Shown here in pieces: positions 17,868 to 26,253 of a stretch of 64,000 bases of DNA. The stretch spans positions 1-64,000 of the forward strand of contig NZ_POQS01000006.1 of NCBI RefSeq assembly GCF_002885955.2, given 5' to 3'. The notes under the pieces were generated by a model, which searched no databases, was not told the origin of the DNA, and saw only the letters and a list, made by a program, of their open reading frames with translations. Every line of letters starts with the position of its first letter. Positions within the stretch are counted from its first letter, which is position 1. Position numbers and translations under genes: made by a program. The stretch is from Achromobacter pulmonis. GTDB taxonomy: Bacteria > Pseudomonadota > Gammaproteobacteria > Burkholderiales > Burkholderiaceae_B.

Positions 17868-17897
17868 AGGACGGGGCAGCGCCGGCTGCCTGGTCCT
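17868..17897 (-). terminator. Imperfect hairpin inside the LPS cluster
   Basis: On the minus strand AGGAC-CA-GGCAGC pairs with GCTGCC-CC-GTCCT around a 4-base loop and is followed by CTTTCCC. It sits in the only sizeable gap of the cluster (17835-17900), so the last two genes may have their own promoter or reduced expression. Confidence 0.35.
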
Positions 17898-17900
17898 GTT

Positions 17901-19010
17901 TTACCCCAAGGCGCGCCGGTAAACATCCAGTGTTGCGTCGGCGAAACGCGCCAGGTTGAAATCGCGCACGGCGGTCTCGCGCGCCCGGGCGCCCATGGCG
18001 CGCACGGCTTGCGGGTTGTCCAGCATGAAGCGCAGGCGCGCGGTCATGGCCGGGACGTCGCGCACCGGCACGATCCAGCCGTCCTCGCCGTCGGTGACGT
18101 TCTCGGGCAGGCCGCCGACGTCGCTGATCAGGGCCGGCAGACCCAGGCCCATGATTTCGCGGCAGGCGAAGGACAGCGCCTCGCGGTAGGACAGCACGAA
18201 GCCGGCGTCGCAGGCCGCCAGCGCCGGCCGCACGTCGTCGAGCAGGCCCGGAAAGCGGACCTGGTCGATCATGCCCAGCTCCCGCACCCGCGCGAGCTTG
18301 GCCTCGGAGGGCGGATCGCCGGCCACCATCAGCAGCACCCGCGCGCGGTCGGCCGGCGGCAGCGCCGCGGCCGCAGCCACCAGGTCCAGCCAGCCCTTGT
18401 CGTAATCGGTGCCGCCGGAACTGCCCAGCAGCAGCTTGCCCTGCCAGCCCGGCCCGAAGATGCGGTCGCGCAGTTCGTCCAGGCCGGCCGGCTCGGGCGG
18501 GGCGAAATAGTCGGTGTCGATGCCGTGGCGGATCGTGGTGATGGGATGCCTGCGGTAGGGCGAGCGCGACATCAGGCCGTGCACGTAGTCGCTGACCGCG
18601 ATGCTGTGGTCGGTGGCCAGGCGGGCGCGCAGCCAGTTGCCCAGGCTGGTCACCGGGTGGTCGTTGTGCTTGGTGAAGACGATGCGCGGGCGCCGCGGCA
18701 GGGCCAGCGTGGCGAACATGACCTGCTTGTGGTCGGCCGAGCCGTTGCAGTGGATGAGGTCGAAACCGCCTTCGCGGATCAGGCGCCGCAGCTGCGCGCG
18801 CTCGCCGAAGAGCGCGGCCGGACGGGACGTATATTGCATCGGCACCGCCGTCACGCCGGCGATGGCGCGGGCCTGGCGGTAGAGCCGACTGCCCTCGGGC
18901 GTGGCGATCGTGATCTGGTGGCTGCCCGCCAGCGCGCGGGCCAAGTTGATGATGTAGGTCACGTGGCCGCCGCCGTTGCGGCCGTGGAAGTTGGTGTAGA
19001 GGATCTTCAC
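17901..19010 (-). CDS. Glycosyltransferase family 4, LPS core cluster
   Basis: A 369-residue GT-B enzyme. The N-terminal domain begins KILYTNFHGRNGGGHVTYIINLARAL, with the glycine-rich acceptor loop; the C-terminal half has LLLGSSGGTDYDKGWLDLV, then SYREALSFACREIMGLGLPALISDVGGLPENV, the usual donor-site Glu series. The start is GTG at 19010, which overlaps the TGA of the upstream GT2 gene as GTGA, so translation is probably coupled. It follows the GT2 gene and precedes a deacetylase gene. The sugar is unknown. Confidence 0.88.
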   Translation of the reverse strand: MKILYTNFHGRNGGGHVTYIINLARALAGSHQITIATPEGSRLYRQARAIAGVTAVPMQYTSRPAALFGERAQLRRLIREGGFDLIHCNGSADHKQVMFATLALPRRPRIVFTKHNDHPVTSLGNWLRARLATDHSIAVSDYVHGLMSRSPYRRHPITTIRHGIDTDYFAPPEPAGLDELRDRIFGPGWQGKLLLGSSGGTDYDKGWLDLVAAAAALPPADRARVLLMVAGDPPSEAKLARVRELGMIDQVRFPGLLDDVRPALAACDAGFVLSYREALSFACREIMGLGLPALISDVGGLPENVTDGEDGWIVPVRDVPAMTARLRFMLDNPQAVRAMGARARETAVRDFNLARFADATLDVYRRALG

Positions 19011-19759
19011 TTTTGCTTTTCGGCCAGGAACATCAGCTTCGAATAGCGGAAGAAGCTGCCCGCGGCCGCGGTGACGGCCAGCACCAGGCCGTGCTTGCCG
19101 TCGAGAAACCCGCGCCGGATCAGGTAGATCCGCACGAAGGTCCAGAAGCCGTGCCCCAGCGCGCCGAAGACCGACGTGCGCTTGCCCTTGGCGTACATCA
19201 TGGCGGCGGCGTCCGACGAGTAGCGGTTGACCTTGGTGATGAGGGCCTCCAGGTTGTCGTACGGATAGTGCTGGAAATAGCCGCGCATCCGCAGGGGCTG
19301 GCCCTGAGCCGGCACTACCCGCTCGTGGACGGCGGCGTCCGTGAAGCGCGCCGTGCCGCGCTTGAACAGCCGCAGCACGTAGTCGGGCCACCAGCCGCTG
19401 TGGCGGATGTCGCGGCCGCAGAAATTCGACAGGCGCGCGATCTCGTAGGCGTCGGCCCGCGGAGCGCGCAGCGCTTCCTGGATTTCCCGGGCCAGCTCCG
19501 GCGTCACGCGTTCGTCGGCGTCGATGGACAGTATCCAATCGCCCGTCGCCAGGTCCAGCGCGCGGTTCTTCTGGGGCCCAAAACCCGGCCAGTCCGACGT
19601 GATTTCCACGCGCGCGCCCAGCGCCTGCGCCAGTTCCACGGTGCCGTCGGTGCTGCCCGAGTCGACCACGATGAACTCGTCGGCGAAGGCCACGGACTTG
19701 AGGCAGGCGGCGATATTGGCCGCTTCGTTCTTGGTGATGATGATGACGGATAGCTTCAT
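19007..19759 (-). CDS. Glycosyltransferase family 2 (WaaE/KdtX-like), LPS core cluster
   Basis: A 250-residue GT-A enzyme opening MKLSVIIITKNEAANIAACL and carrying the nucleotide-binding IVVDSGSTDGT and the metal-binding DXD-like SIDADERV. The remaining sequence (HERVV, FQHYPYDNLEALITKVNRYS) resembles the WaaE/KdtX group that adds glucose to the first heptose of the core. It overlaps both neighbours by four bases (ATGA with the deacetylase stop, GTGA with the next glycosyltransferase start). The C-terminal hydrophobic stretch (about 215-240) may associate with the membrane. Confidence 0.88.
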   Translation of the reverse strand: MKLSVIIITKNEAANIAACLKSVAFADEFIVVDSGSTDGTVELAQALGARVEITSDWPGFGPQKNRALDLATGDWILSIDADERVTPELAREIQEALRAPRADAYEIARLSNFCGRDIRHSGWWPDYVLRLFKRGTARFTDAAVHERVVPAQGQPLRMRGYFQHYPYDNLEALITKVNRYSSDAAAMMYAKGKRTSVFGALGHGFWTFVRIYLIRRGFLDGKHGLVLAVTAAAGSFFRYSKLMFLAEKQK

Positions 19760-20604
19760 CGGCGATTCCTAAGACGCTTTTTCCAGGCCTTCCAGGCATG
19801 GAAGCGCGGCCCCCAGAAAGGGTCGCGCGACAGCCAGATGCGCCGGTTCAGCCAGCTTCCGCCCTGGTTGCGCACCGCGAAACGGTAGATGTGCTCGGGG
19901 TCTGCGCCAGGCGCGTTCTGGCCGAAAGGGTCGGTAGTGTACAGGTGGCGGAATCCGGCCTGGCGGGCCGCGGCCACGTAGTCGTCGTCGAAATAGCCTT
20001 GCGGCCAGCAGAGGTGGTCGCTGACCGAGCCCAGCCGGCGCATCAGCGTGTCGCGCGAGTCCTGCAGTTCCTGGGCGATGCGCGCGCGCTTGGCCTCGAT
20101 GTCCGCGCCGCAGACCTTGTCCCAGCGGGTGTGGGTGTGGGTATGCGAATGGAATTCGAAGGTGCCGGCGGTCTGCATGGCCTCGATCTCGCTCCAGCGC
20201 AGCATGGCCTCGTCGGCCCGCCCCGCCGCCACCAGCTGCTTGCAGGCGTCGTGATCCGGGGTGGCGGGCAAGGGGCCGCCCTGCCCGGCGTGCGGGCGCA
20301 CCGGGCCGTCGCCGATCCAGCCCGTGATGGTGAAGAGCAGCGCGCGCATGCCGTGGCGCGCCAGCACCGGATGCGCATGCACCCAGTTGTTCAGGTAGCC
20401 GTCGTCGAAGGTGATGAGCACCGACCGCTCGGGCGCCTCGCCGCCGGCCAGGTAGGCCGCGAACTGCGCGGCCGACAGCGACTGGTAGCCGGCGCGCGCC
20501 AGGCGCGCGATCTGCGCCTCGAATACGTCGGGCGTCGCCGCGATCATGCCGCCGGCCGGCGTGACGTGGTGGTACATCAGCACCGGAACGTTGGGCGCGT
20601 TCAT
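19756..20604 (-). CDS. Polysaccharide deacetylase, LPS core cluster (second of two)
   Basis: A 282-residue NodB-homology esterase with TFDDGYLNN (catalytic and metal Asp) and EFHSHTHTHTRWD in place of the metal-binding HxxxH segment, plus the late motif CWPQGYFDDDY. The ATG at 20604 overlaps the upstream glycosyltransferase stop as ATGA; a longer in-frame start at 20625 would extend into that gene. No signal peptide is visible. Two different deacetylases in one core cluster suggest two amino sugars, or action on donor and acceptor; this is an inference. Confidence 0.86.
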   Translation of the reverse strand: MNAPNVPVLMYHHVTPAGGMIAATPDVFEAQIARLARAGYQSLSAAQFAAYLAGGEAPERSVLITFDDGYLNNWVHAHPVLARHGMRALLFTITGWIGDGPVRPHAGQGGPLPATPDHDACKQLVAAGRADEAMLRWSEIEAMQTAGTFEFHSHTHTHTRWDKVCGADIEAKRARIAQELQDSRDTLMRRLGSVSDHLCWPQGYFDDDYVAAARQAGFRHLYTTDPFGQNAPGADPEHIYRFAVRNQGGSWLNRRIWLSRDPFWGPRFHAWKAWKKRLRNRR

Positions 20605-21698
20605 CCGGCGCGCTCCGCCAGCCATCGGGTGTAGACGGCCTCGGTGGTTTCGGCCAGGCGCGCGGGCGAGAACACGCCCTCGTCCCAGACCATTCTGCGT
20701 CCGGCCTCGCCCATGCGGCGGCGCAGGCCGGCGTCGTCGATCAGGCGCACCAGCGCGGCGCTCAGGGCCTCGGGGTCCTTGGGCGGCACCAGGATGCCGG
20801 TCTCGCCGTCGCGGAACATCTCGGACACGCCGCCGACGTCGGTGCCGATGACGGGCAGGCCGCTGGCCTGCGCCTCGACGTACACCGTGCCTGACGCTTC
20901 CTGCTGGGTGGCCAGCGCGAACAGGTCGAAGCCGGCCAGCAGGTTGGGCACGTCGCGCCGCATGCCCATTAGGTGGATGCGGTCCTGCAGCCCCAGTTCC
21001 ACCACATAGGCCTGGGTCTGCTCGAACACGGGCGAGCCGCCGCCGACGAACACCAGGTGCAGCTTGGGGCGGCTGGCCATCAGCGGCGCGATCGCGTCGA
21101 TCAGGTCCTTGTGGCCCTTGGTGGCGCGCATCACGGCCACACAGCCGACCACGATGTCGTCATCGGCCAGGCCCAGCTCCTCGCGCAGCGTGGAACGCTC
21201 GACCGGCGGCGGCAGCACGATGGGCGAATAGACCGTGGCCACTTTCTCGGCAGGCACGCCGCGCTCGATGAGGTGCTGGCGCACGTGGTCGCTGACCGTG
21301 GTGACGCGGTGCGGCAGGCGGGTATAGGACCACAGCGAGCCGACCTTGTTGGACAGGTGGCGGGTGCGCACGATGAGCGGGGTGCCGGCCAGCCGGGCCG
21401 CGGCCGCGGCGATCACCGTGTCGCGCCGGCTGTGCGTGTTGAGCACGTCGAACCGGCCCTCGCGCAGGATGCCGCGGATGGTGGCCACGCCCTTGATGTA
21501 GTTGGCCACGCCGTCCATTTCCAGCGTGTGCACGGCGAAGCCCGCTTCCGACAGGCGTTCGGCCAGCAGCGCCTGGGGCTGGCAGATGGCCTCCATGTGG
21601 TGGCCGCGCGCGCGCATGGCGGTCATTTCCTTGAAGATCCGCCCTTCCTGGCCGCCGAAGCTGGTGGCGGCCTCCGAGTGAACAATACGCAGGGGCAT
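20601..21698 (-). CDS. Glycosyltransferase family 4, first gene of the LPS core cluster
   Basis: A 365-residue GT-B enzyme starting MPLRIVHSEAATSFGGQEGRIFKEM, with NTHSRRDTVIAA, VVGCVAVMRATKGHKDLIDAI and the donor-site series ATQQEASGTVYVEAQASGLPVIGTDVGG. Its ATG shares one base with the TGA of dnaE (TGATG), so ribosomes finishing the polymerase subunit can restart here. It leads four successive overlapping genes. The added sugar is unknown. Confidence 0.88.
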   Translation of the reverse strand: MPLRIVHSEAATSFGGQEGRIFKEMTAMRARGHHMEAICQPQALLAERLSEAGFAVHTLEMDGVANYIKGVATIRGILREGRFDVLNTHSRRDTVIAAAAARLAGTPLIVRTRHLSNKVGSLWSYTRLPHRVTTVSDHVRQHLIERGVPAEKVATVYSPIVLPPPVERSTLREELGLADDDIVVGCVAVMRATKGHKDLIDAIAPLMASRPKLHLVFVGGGSPVFEQTQAYVVELGLQDRIHLMGMRRDVPNLLAGFDLFALATQQEASGTVYVEAQASGLPVIGTDVGGVSEMFRDGETGILVPPKDPEALSAALVRLIDDAGLRRRMGEAGRRMVWDEGVFSPARLAETTEAVYTRWLAERAG

Positions 21699-24600
21699 CA
21701 GTAGGTCACCTCCACCCCGTCGGGCTTGGTCCATTCGTTGAGGTTCGCCAGCAAGGTGTCGGCCATGCGGACGCGCCATTCTTCGCCCAGCCGGACCGTG
21801 CACAGGAAATTGTTCTTGGAGTAGACGATGTCCACCGGCACGCCGGGAATGCCGTTCTCGGGCTCGGCGCGGAACGGGTTCAGCATCTGGCGCAGGCGCG
21901 CGGCGTCGGCGCTGCCGTTGAGCTTGACGCGCAGCGACTTGGCGCGGGCCTCGCGGGCCAGCTGCAGGTCGTAGAGCTGCTCGGCAACGATGCGCATGCC
22001 GCCGGAGTAATCGTCGTTGCTGACCTTGCCCTGCACGATGACGAGCTGGTCTTCGCGCAGGCGGTTGCGGTGCTTTTCGTAGAGTTCGTTGAAGACCGAG
22101 ATCTCGACCTGCGCGGTGCCGTCGTCGAGCACGGCGAACACCATCTTGCCGCGCCGCGTCATCATGACGCGCACGCTGGCCAGCACGCCGCACATCCATT
22201 GCAGGTCGCGCTGCGGCTCGACGCGGGCCAGCTGCATCGGCACGATGCGGCGCACTTCGTCGCGCCAGTGGTCGAACAGGTGGCCGCTGTAGTAGTAGCC
22301 CAGCGCGGTCTTTTCCTCGGTGAGCTTTTTGTGCAGGTCCCAGGGCGCGACCTTGGCCAGTTCGCCGGCCACCACGTCGCTGCTGTCGTCGCCGAAGAGC
22401 GAGGCCTGGTTGGCGCTGCGCGCGGCCTGCTCGGCCGCTTCCATGGCGGTGGGCACCGAGGCCAGCATGGCCGCGCGGTTGGGCTCGATGGTGTCGAACG
22501 CGCCGGCCTTGATCAGCGCTTCGATGGTGCGCCGGTTGACCGCGTGCTTGCTGACGCGGCGGCAGAAATCGAACAGGTTCTGGAACGGGCCGCCTTCCTT
22601 GCGCGCGCGCAGGATGTCCTCGACCGCGCCCTGCCCGGTGCCCTTGACCGCCCCCAGGCCGTAGCGCATGGTGCGCGGCGGCTTGCCGTTCTTGGTGTGC
22701 TTGTCGGCCACCGGCTCGAAGCGGTAGCCCGAGAAATTGACGTCCGGCGGCAGCACTTCGACGCCGTTTTCCTGGGCGTCGCGGCAGAAGGTCTGGACCT
22801 TGTCGGTGTCGTCCATGTCGGAGGACATGGTGGCGGCCAGGAACTCGGTGGGATGGTAGGCCTTGAGCCAGGCCGTCTGGTAGGAAATCAGCGCGTACGC
22901 GGCCGAGTGCGACTTGTTGAAGCCGTAGCCCGCGAACTTTTCCATCAGGTCGAACAGCTTGACCGCCAGGTCCGGATCGTGGCCTTTTTCCTTGGCGCCT
23001 TTCTCGAACAGTTCGCGGTGCTTGGCCATTTCCTCGGGCTTTTTCTTGCCCATGGCGCGGCGCAGCAGGTCGGCGCCGCCCAGCGAATAGCCGCCGATGA
23101 TCTGCGAGATCAGCATCACCTGTTCCTGGTAGACGATGACCCCGTAGGTGCTCTTGAGGGTCGCTTCCAGGTCCGGGTGGAAATAGTCCACGGCCGCGCG
23201 GCCGTGCTTGCGGTTGACGAAGTCGTCCACCATGCCGGATTCGAGCGGCCCCGGACGGTACAGGGCCAGCATGGCGATGATGTCTTCGAAGGTGTTGGGC
23301 CGCAGCTTCTTGAGCAGCTCCTTCATGCCGCGCGATTCCAGCTGGAACACGGCGGTGGTGTTGGCGTCGCACAGGATCTTGTAGGCCGCCGGATCGTCCA
23401 GCGCCAGCGCCATCACGTCGAAGTCGCGCTTGTCCTCGTTGAACTGGCGCACGTAGCGCACGGCCCAGTCCAGGATGGTCAGGTTGCGCAGGCCCAGGAA
23501 GTCGAACTTCACCAGGCCGGCGGCCTCGACGTCGTCCTTGTCGAACTGCGAGACGGCGCTGTTCTCCTGGCCCGGCTGGCAGTACAGCGGGCAGAAGTCG
23601 GTGAGCTTGCCGGGCGCGATCAGCACGCCGCCGGCGTGCATGCCGATGTTGCGGGTCAGGCCTTCGAGCGGCTGGGCCAGGTCGACCAGCGCGCGCACTT
23701 CCTCTTCCTGGTCGTAGCGGTCCTTGAAGGCGGGCTCTTCCTTCAGGGTGCGTTCGAGCGACCAGGGGTCCATCGGGTTGAACGGGATCAGCTTGGACAG
23801 ACCGTCGCAGAACATATAGGGCATGTCCAGCACGCGGCCCGCGTCGCGCACCACGGCCTTGGCGCCCAGCGTGCCGAACGTGGCGATCTGGCTGACGGCG
23901 GCGCGGCCGTATTTTTCCTTGACGTAGTCGATGACCCGTTCGCGGTTGTCCTGGCAGAAGTCGATATCGAAGTCGGGCATGGAGACCCGCTCGGGATTCA
24001 GGAAGCGCTCGAACAGCAGGTCATAGCGGATCGGGTCCAGGTCGGTGATGCCCAGCGCGTAGGCCACCAGCGAGCCGGCGCCCGAGCCCCGCCCCGGCCC
24101 CACCGGCACGCCGTTGTTCTTGCCCCAGTTGATGAAGTCCTGCACGATCAGGAAGTAGCCGGGAAAGCCCATCTGGATGATGGTCTTGCACTCCCAGCGC
24201 AGGCGTTCGTAGTACTGCTCGCGCTTGGACTCGCGTTCGGCGTCGTCGGGGAACAGGAAGCGCAGGCGCTTTTCCAGGCCCTCTTCCGACAACTGCACCA
24301 GGTAGTCGTCCAGCGACACGCCTTCGGGCGTGGGGAAGTTGGGCAGGCGCGGCTTGCCCAGCACCAGGCTGAGGTTGCAGCGCTTGGCGATTTCCACCGT
24401 GTTGGCCAGCGCCGAGGGCACGTCGGCGAAGCGCCGCGCCATTTCCTCGGAGCTGAGCAGGTACTGCTCTTTGCTGAAGCGGCGCACGCGGCGCGGATTG
24501 GCCAGGATCTCGCCTTCGGCGATACAGACCCGGGCCTCGTGCGCCTGGAATTCGGATGCATCCAGGAACTGCACCGGATGCGTGGCCACCACCGGCAGGC

Positions 24601-25189
24601 CGGCCTCGGAGGCAAGCCGCATCGCGGCCTGGGTATAGGCCTCGTCGCCGTCCATGCCGGCGCGCTGCAGTTCGATGTAATAGCTGCCCGGGAACAGGTG
24701 CGCCCACTGGCGCGCCAGCGCCAGCGCCGAGACCGCGTTGCCGGCCTCCAGCGCCTGGCCCACGTCGCCCGCGCGCCCGCCCGACAGGGCGATCAGCCCT
24801 TCCTGGCCCTGCAGCCATTCGCGCCGGATTTCCGCGCGGCCCTTGCCCTGGTTGGTCAGGAAGGCCTTGGTGAGCAGTTCGCAGAGGTTGAGATACCCCT
24901 TGTGGTTGCGCACCAGCAGCAGCAGGCGGAAAGGCTTGGCGGGATCGTCGTCGTTGGACAGCCACACGTCGCAGCCCGCAATGGGCTTGACGCCCGCGCC
25001 GCGCGCGCCCTTGTAGAACTTGATCAGGCCGAACAGGTTCGACAGGTCGGTCAGGGCGACGGCGGGCTGGCCCAGCTTGGCCACGCGCTTGATGAGGTCG
25101 GGGATGCGCACGATGCCGTCCACGACCGAGAACTCGGAGTGAACGCGCAGATGAACAAATGGGGACGGGTTTGTTACGGCTTCGGACAT
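21698..25189 (-). CDS. dnaE: DNA polymerase III alpha subunit
   Basis: The replicative polymerase catalytic subunit, 1163 residues, full length. It begins with a PHP domain (FVHLRVHSEFSVVDGIVRI), continues into the C-family polymerase core with the catalytic aspartates in SMPDFDIDFCQDNRERVIDYV, then the fingers and tandem helix-hairpin-helix region, and ends with an OB-fold (around MCGVLASVRVMMTRRGKMVFAVLDDGT). The ATG at 25189 is preferred over an upstream start at 25306, which would overlap the divergent lpxO promoter region. Its stop is coupled to the first LPS glycosyltransferase gene, an unusual partnership. Confidence 0.96.
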   Translation of the reverse strand: MSEAVTNPSPFVHLRVHSEFSVVDGIVRIPDLIKRVAKLGQPAVALTDLSNLFGLIKFYKGARGAGVKPIAGCDVWLSNDDDPAKPFRLLLLVRNHKGYLNLCELLTKAFLTNQGKGRAEIRREWLQGQEGLIALSGGRAGDVGQALEAGNAVSALALARQWAHLFPGSYYIELQRAGMDGDEAYTQAAMRLASEAGLPVVATHPVQFLDASEFQAHEARVCIAEGEILANPRRVRRFSKEQYLLSSEEMARRFADVPSALANTVEIAKRCNLSLVLGKPRLPNFPTPEGVSLDDYLVQLSEEGLEKRLRFLFPDDAERESKREQYYERLRWECKTIIQMGFPGYFLIVQDFINWGKNNGVPVGPGRGSGAGSLVAYALGITDLDPIRYDLLFERFLNPERVSMPDFDIDFCQDNRERVIDYVKEKYGRAAVSQIATFGTLGAKAVVRDAGRVLDMPYMFCDGLSKLIPFNPMDPWSLERTLKEEPAFKDRYDQEEEVRALVDLAQPLEGLTRNIGMHAGGVLIAPGKLTDFCPLYCQPGQENSAVSQFDKDDVEAAGLVKFDFLGLRNLTILDWAVRYVRQFNEDKRDFDVMALALDDPAAYKILCDANTTAVFQLESRGMKELLKKLRPNTFEDIIAMLALYRPGPLESGMVDDFVNRKHGRAAVDYFHPDLEATLKSTYGVIVYQEQVMLISQIIGGYSLGGADLLRRAMGKKKPEEMAKHRELFEKGAKEKGHDPDLAVKLFDLMEKFAGYGFNKSHSAAYALISYQTAWLKAYHPTEFLAATMSSDMDDTDKVQTFCRDAQENGVEVLPPDVNFSGYRFEPVADKHTKNGKPPRTMRYGLGAVKGTGQGAVEDILRARKEGGPFQNLFDFCRRVSKHAVNRRTIEALIKAGAFDTIEPNRAAMLASVPTAMEAAEQAARSANQASLFGDDSSDVVAGELAKVAPWDLHKKLTEEKTALGYYYSGHLFDHWRDEVRRIVPMQLARVEPQRDLQWMCGVLASVRVMMTRRGKMVFAVLDDGTAQVEISVFNELYEKHRNRLREDQLVIVQGKVSNDDYSGGMRIVAEQLYDLQLAREARAKSLRVKLNGSADAARLRQMLNPFRAEPENGIPGVPVDIVYSKNNFLCTVRLGEEWRVRMADTLLANLNEWTKPDGVEVTY

Positions 25190-25308
25190 AGGCGGAATTG
25201 TACCGGTCAAAGCCCCTGCGCCGGGCGCCGCGTAACGGGGCGTCGGCGGCCGCCTGTGTAACAATAGCCCCTGTCCCCGCTCCACCGATTGCTGCACGAG
25301 ATTCACGT

Positions 25309-26208
25309 ATGAAATGGCTAATTCCCGGGATATGGCTGGCCGCCATCCTGTTTGCGCACTTCCGCGGCCGCGTCAGGCTGCCGCTGGGCCGGCAGATGCT
25401 CGATCACTCCGTCCTGCTGGCCCCGGTCAACGCCTTCATGGTGCTGGCCTCGCGCGTGCCGCCCACCCCCTACCTGACCACCAGCGAGATCGCCGAGCTC
25501 AAGGTGCTGGACGACAACTGGGAGACCATCCGCGAGGAAGCGATGCAGATGGCCGAGCTGCGCCGCATCAAGGCCGCCGACGCGCACAACGACATCGGCT
25601 TCAATTCCTTCTTCAAATACGGCTGGAAGCGCTTCTACCTGAAGTGGTATGACGCGCGCCACCCCTCGGCCGAGGAGCTCTGCCCCAAGACGGTCGCCAT
25701 TCTGAAGACCCTGCCCAAGGTCAAGGCCGCCATGTTCGCGGAACTGCCGCCCGGCGGCCAGCTCAACCGCCACCGCGACCCGTTCGCCGGCTCGTTGCGC
25801 TACCACCTGGGCCTGGTCACGCCCAACGACGACCGCTGCCACATCATCGTCGACGGCGAGCCCTACAGCTGGCGCGACGGCGAAAGCGTGGTGTTCGACG
25901 AAACCTATGTGCACGAGGCCTACAACCGCAGCGAACAGAGCCGCATCATCCTGTTCTGCGACGTGGAGCGTCCGCTGAAGTGGCGCTGGGCCGAAGCCTT
26001 CAACCGCTGGTTCGGCCGGGTCGTGATGTCGGCGGCCAGCTCGCCCAACGACGGCGGCGACCAGACCGGCGCAATCAACAAGCTGACGCACGCGCACTGG
26101 GTCATCGACCAGAAGCGCAAGGCCTTCAAGGCCTGGAACCGCACGGTCTACAAGGCCACCAAGTTCGGCTTGATCGCCCTGGTCATCGTGGGCTTCCTGG
26201 CGCTGTAG
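25309..26208 (+). CDS. lpxO: Lipid A 2-hydroxylase LpxO (aspartyl/asparaginyl beta-hydroxylase family)
   Basis: LpxO adds a 2-hydroxyl to a secondary acyl chain of lipid A, using Fe(II), oxygen and 2-oxoglutarate at the inner face of the inner membrane. The 299-residue protein has membrane segments at both ends (about 1-18 and 281-299). The iron triad is visible as His155-Arg-Asp157 (LNRHRDPFAG) and His202 (ETYVHEAYN), with Arg212 a candidate 2-oxoglutarate ligand. The ATG at 25309 begins the N-terminal membrane segment. It is divergent from dnaE with 119 bases between, and ends at a strong bidirectional hairpin. Confidence 0.9.
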   Translation: MKWLIPGIWLAAILFAHFRGRVRLPLGRQMLDHSVLLAPVNAFMVLASRVPPTPYLTTSEIAELKVLDDNWETIREEAMQMAELRRIKAADAHNDIGFNSFFKYGWKRFYLKWYDARHPSAEELCPKTVAILKTLPKVKAAMFAELPPGGQLNRHRDPFAGSLRYHLGLVTPNDDRCHIIVDGEPYSWRDGESVVFDETYVHEAYNRSEQSRIILFCDVERPLKWRWAEAFNRWFGRVVMSAASSPNDGGDQTGAINKLTHAHWVIDQKRKAFKAWNRTVYKATKFGLIALVIVGFLAL

Positions 26209-26215
26209 TAATCGC

Positions 26216-26247
26216 CCGCGGGCGCCGGAACTCCCCGGCGCCCGCGG
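26216..26247. terminator. Bidirectional hairpin between lpxO and hrpA
   Basis: CCGCGGGCGCCGG (26216-26228) and CCGGCGCCCGCGG (26235-26247) form a perfect 13-bp stem with a 6-base loop in a convergent gap. No T-tract follows on either strand, so it may act as a barrier or mRNA end stabiliser rather than a classical terminator. Confidence 0.55.
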
Positions 26248-26253
26248 CCGGCG

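Noticed and set aside
22070..25261. Open plus-strand frame of 1063 codons opposite dnaE
   Set aside because: It is antisense to a certain gene, rich in His, Gln and Arg, and shows no domain; high third-position GC keeps such frames open. The same applies to 26422-30159 opposite hrpA and 37190-41890.
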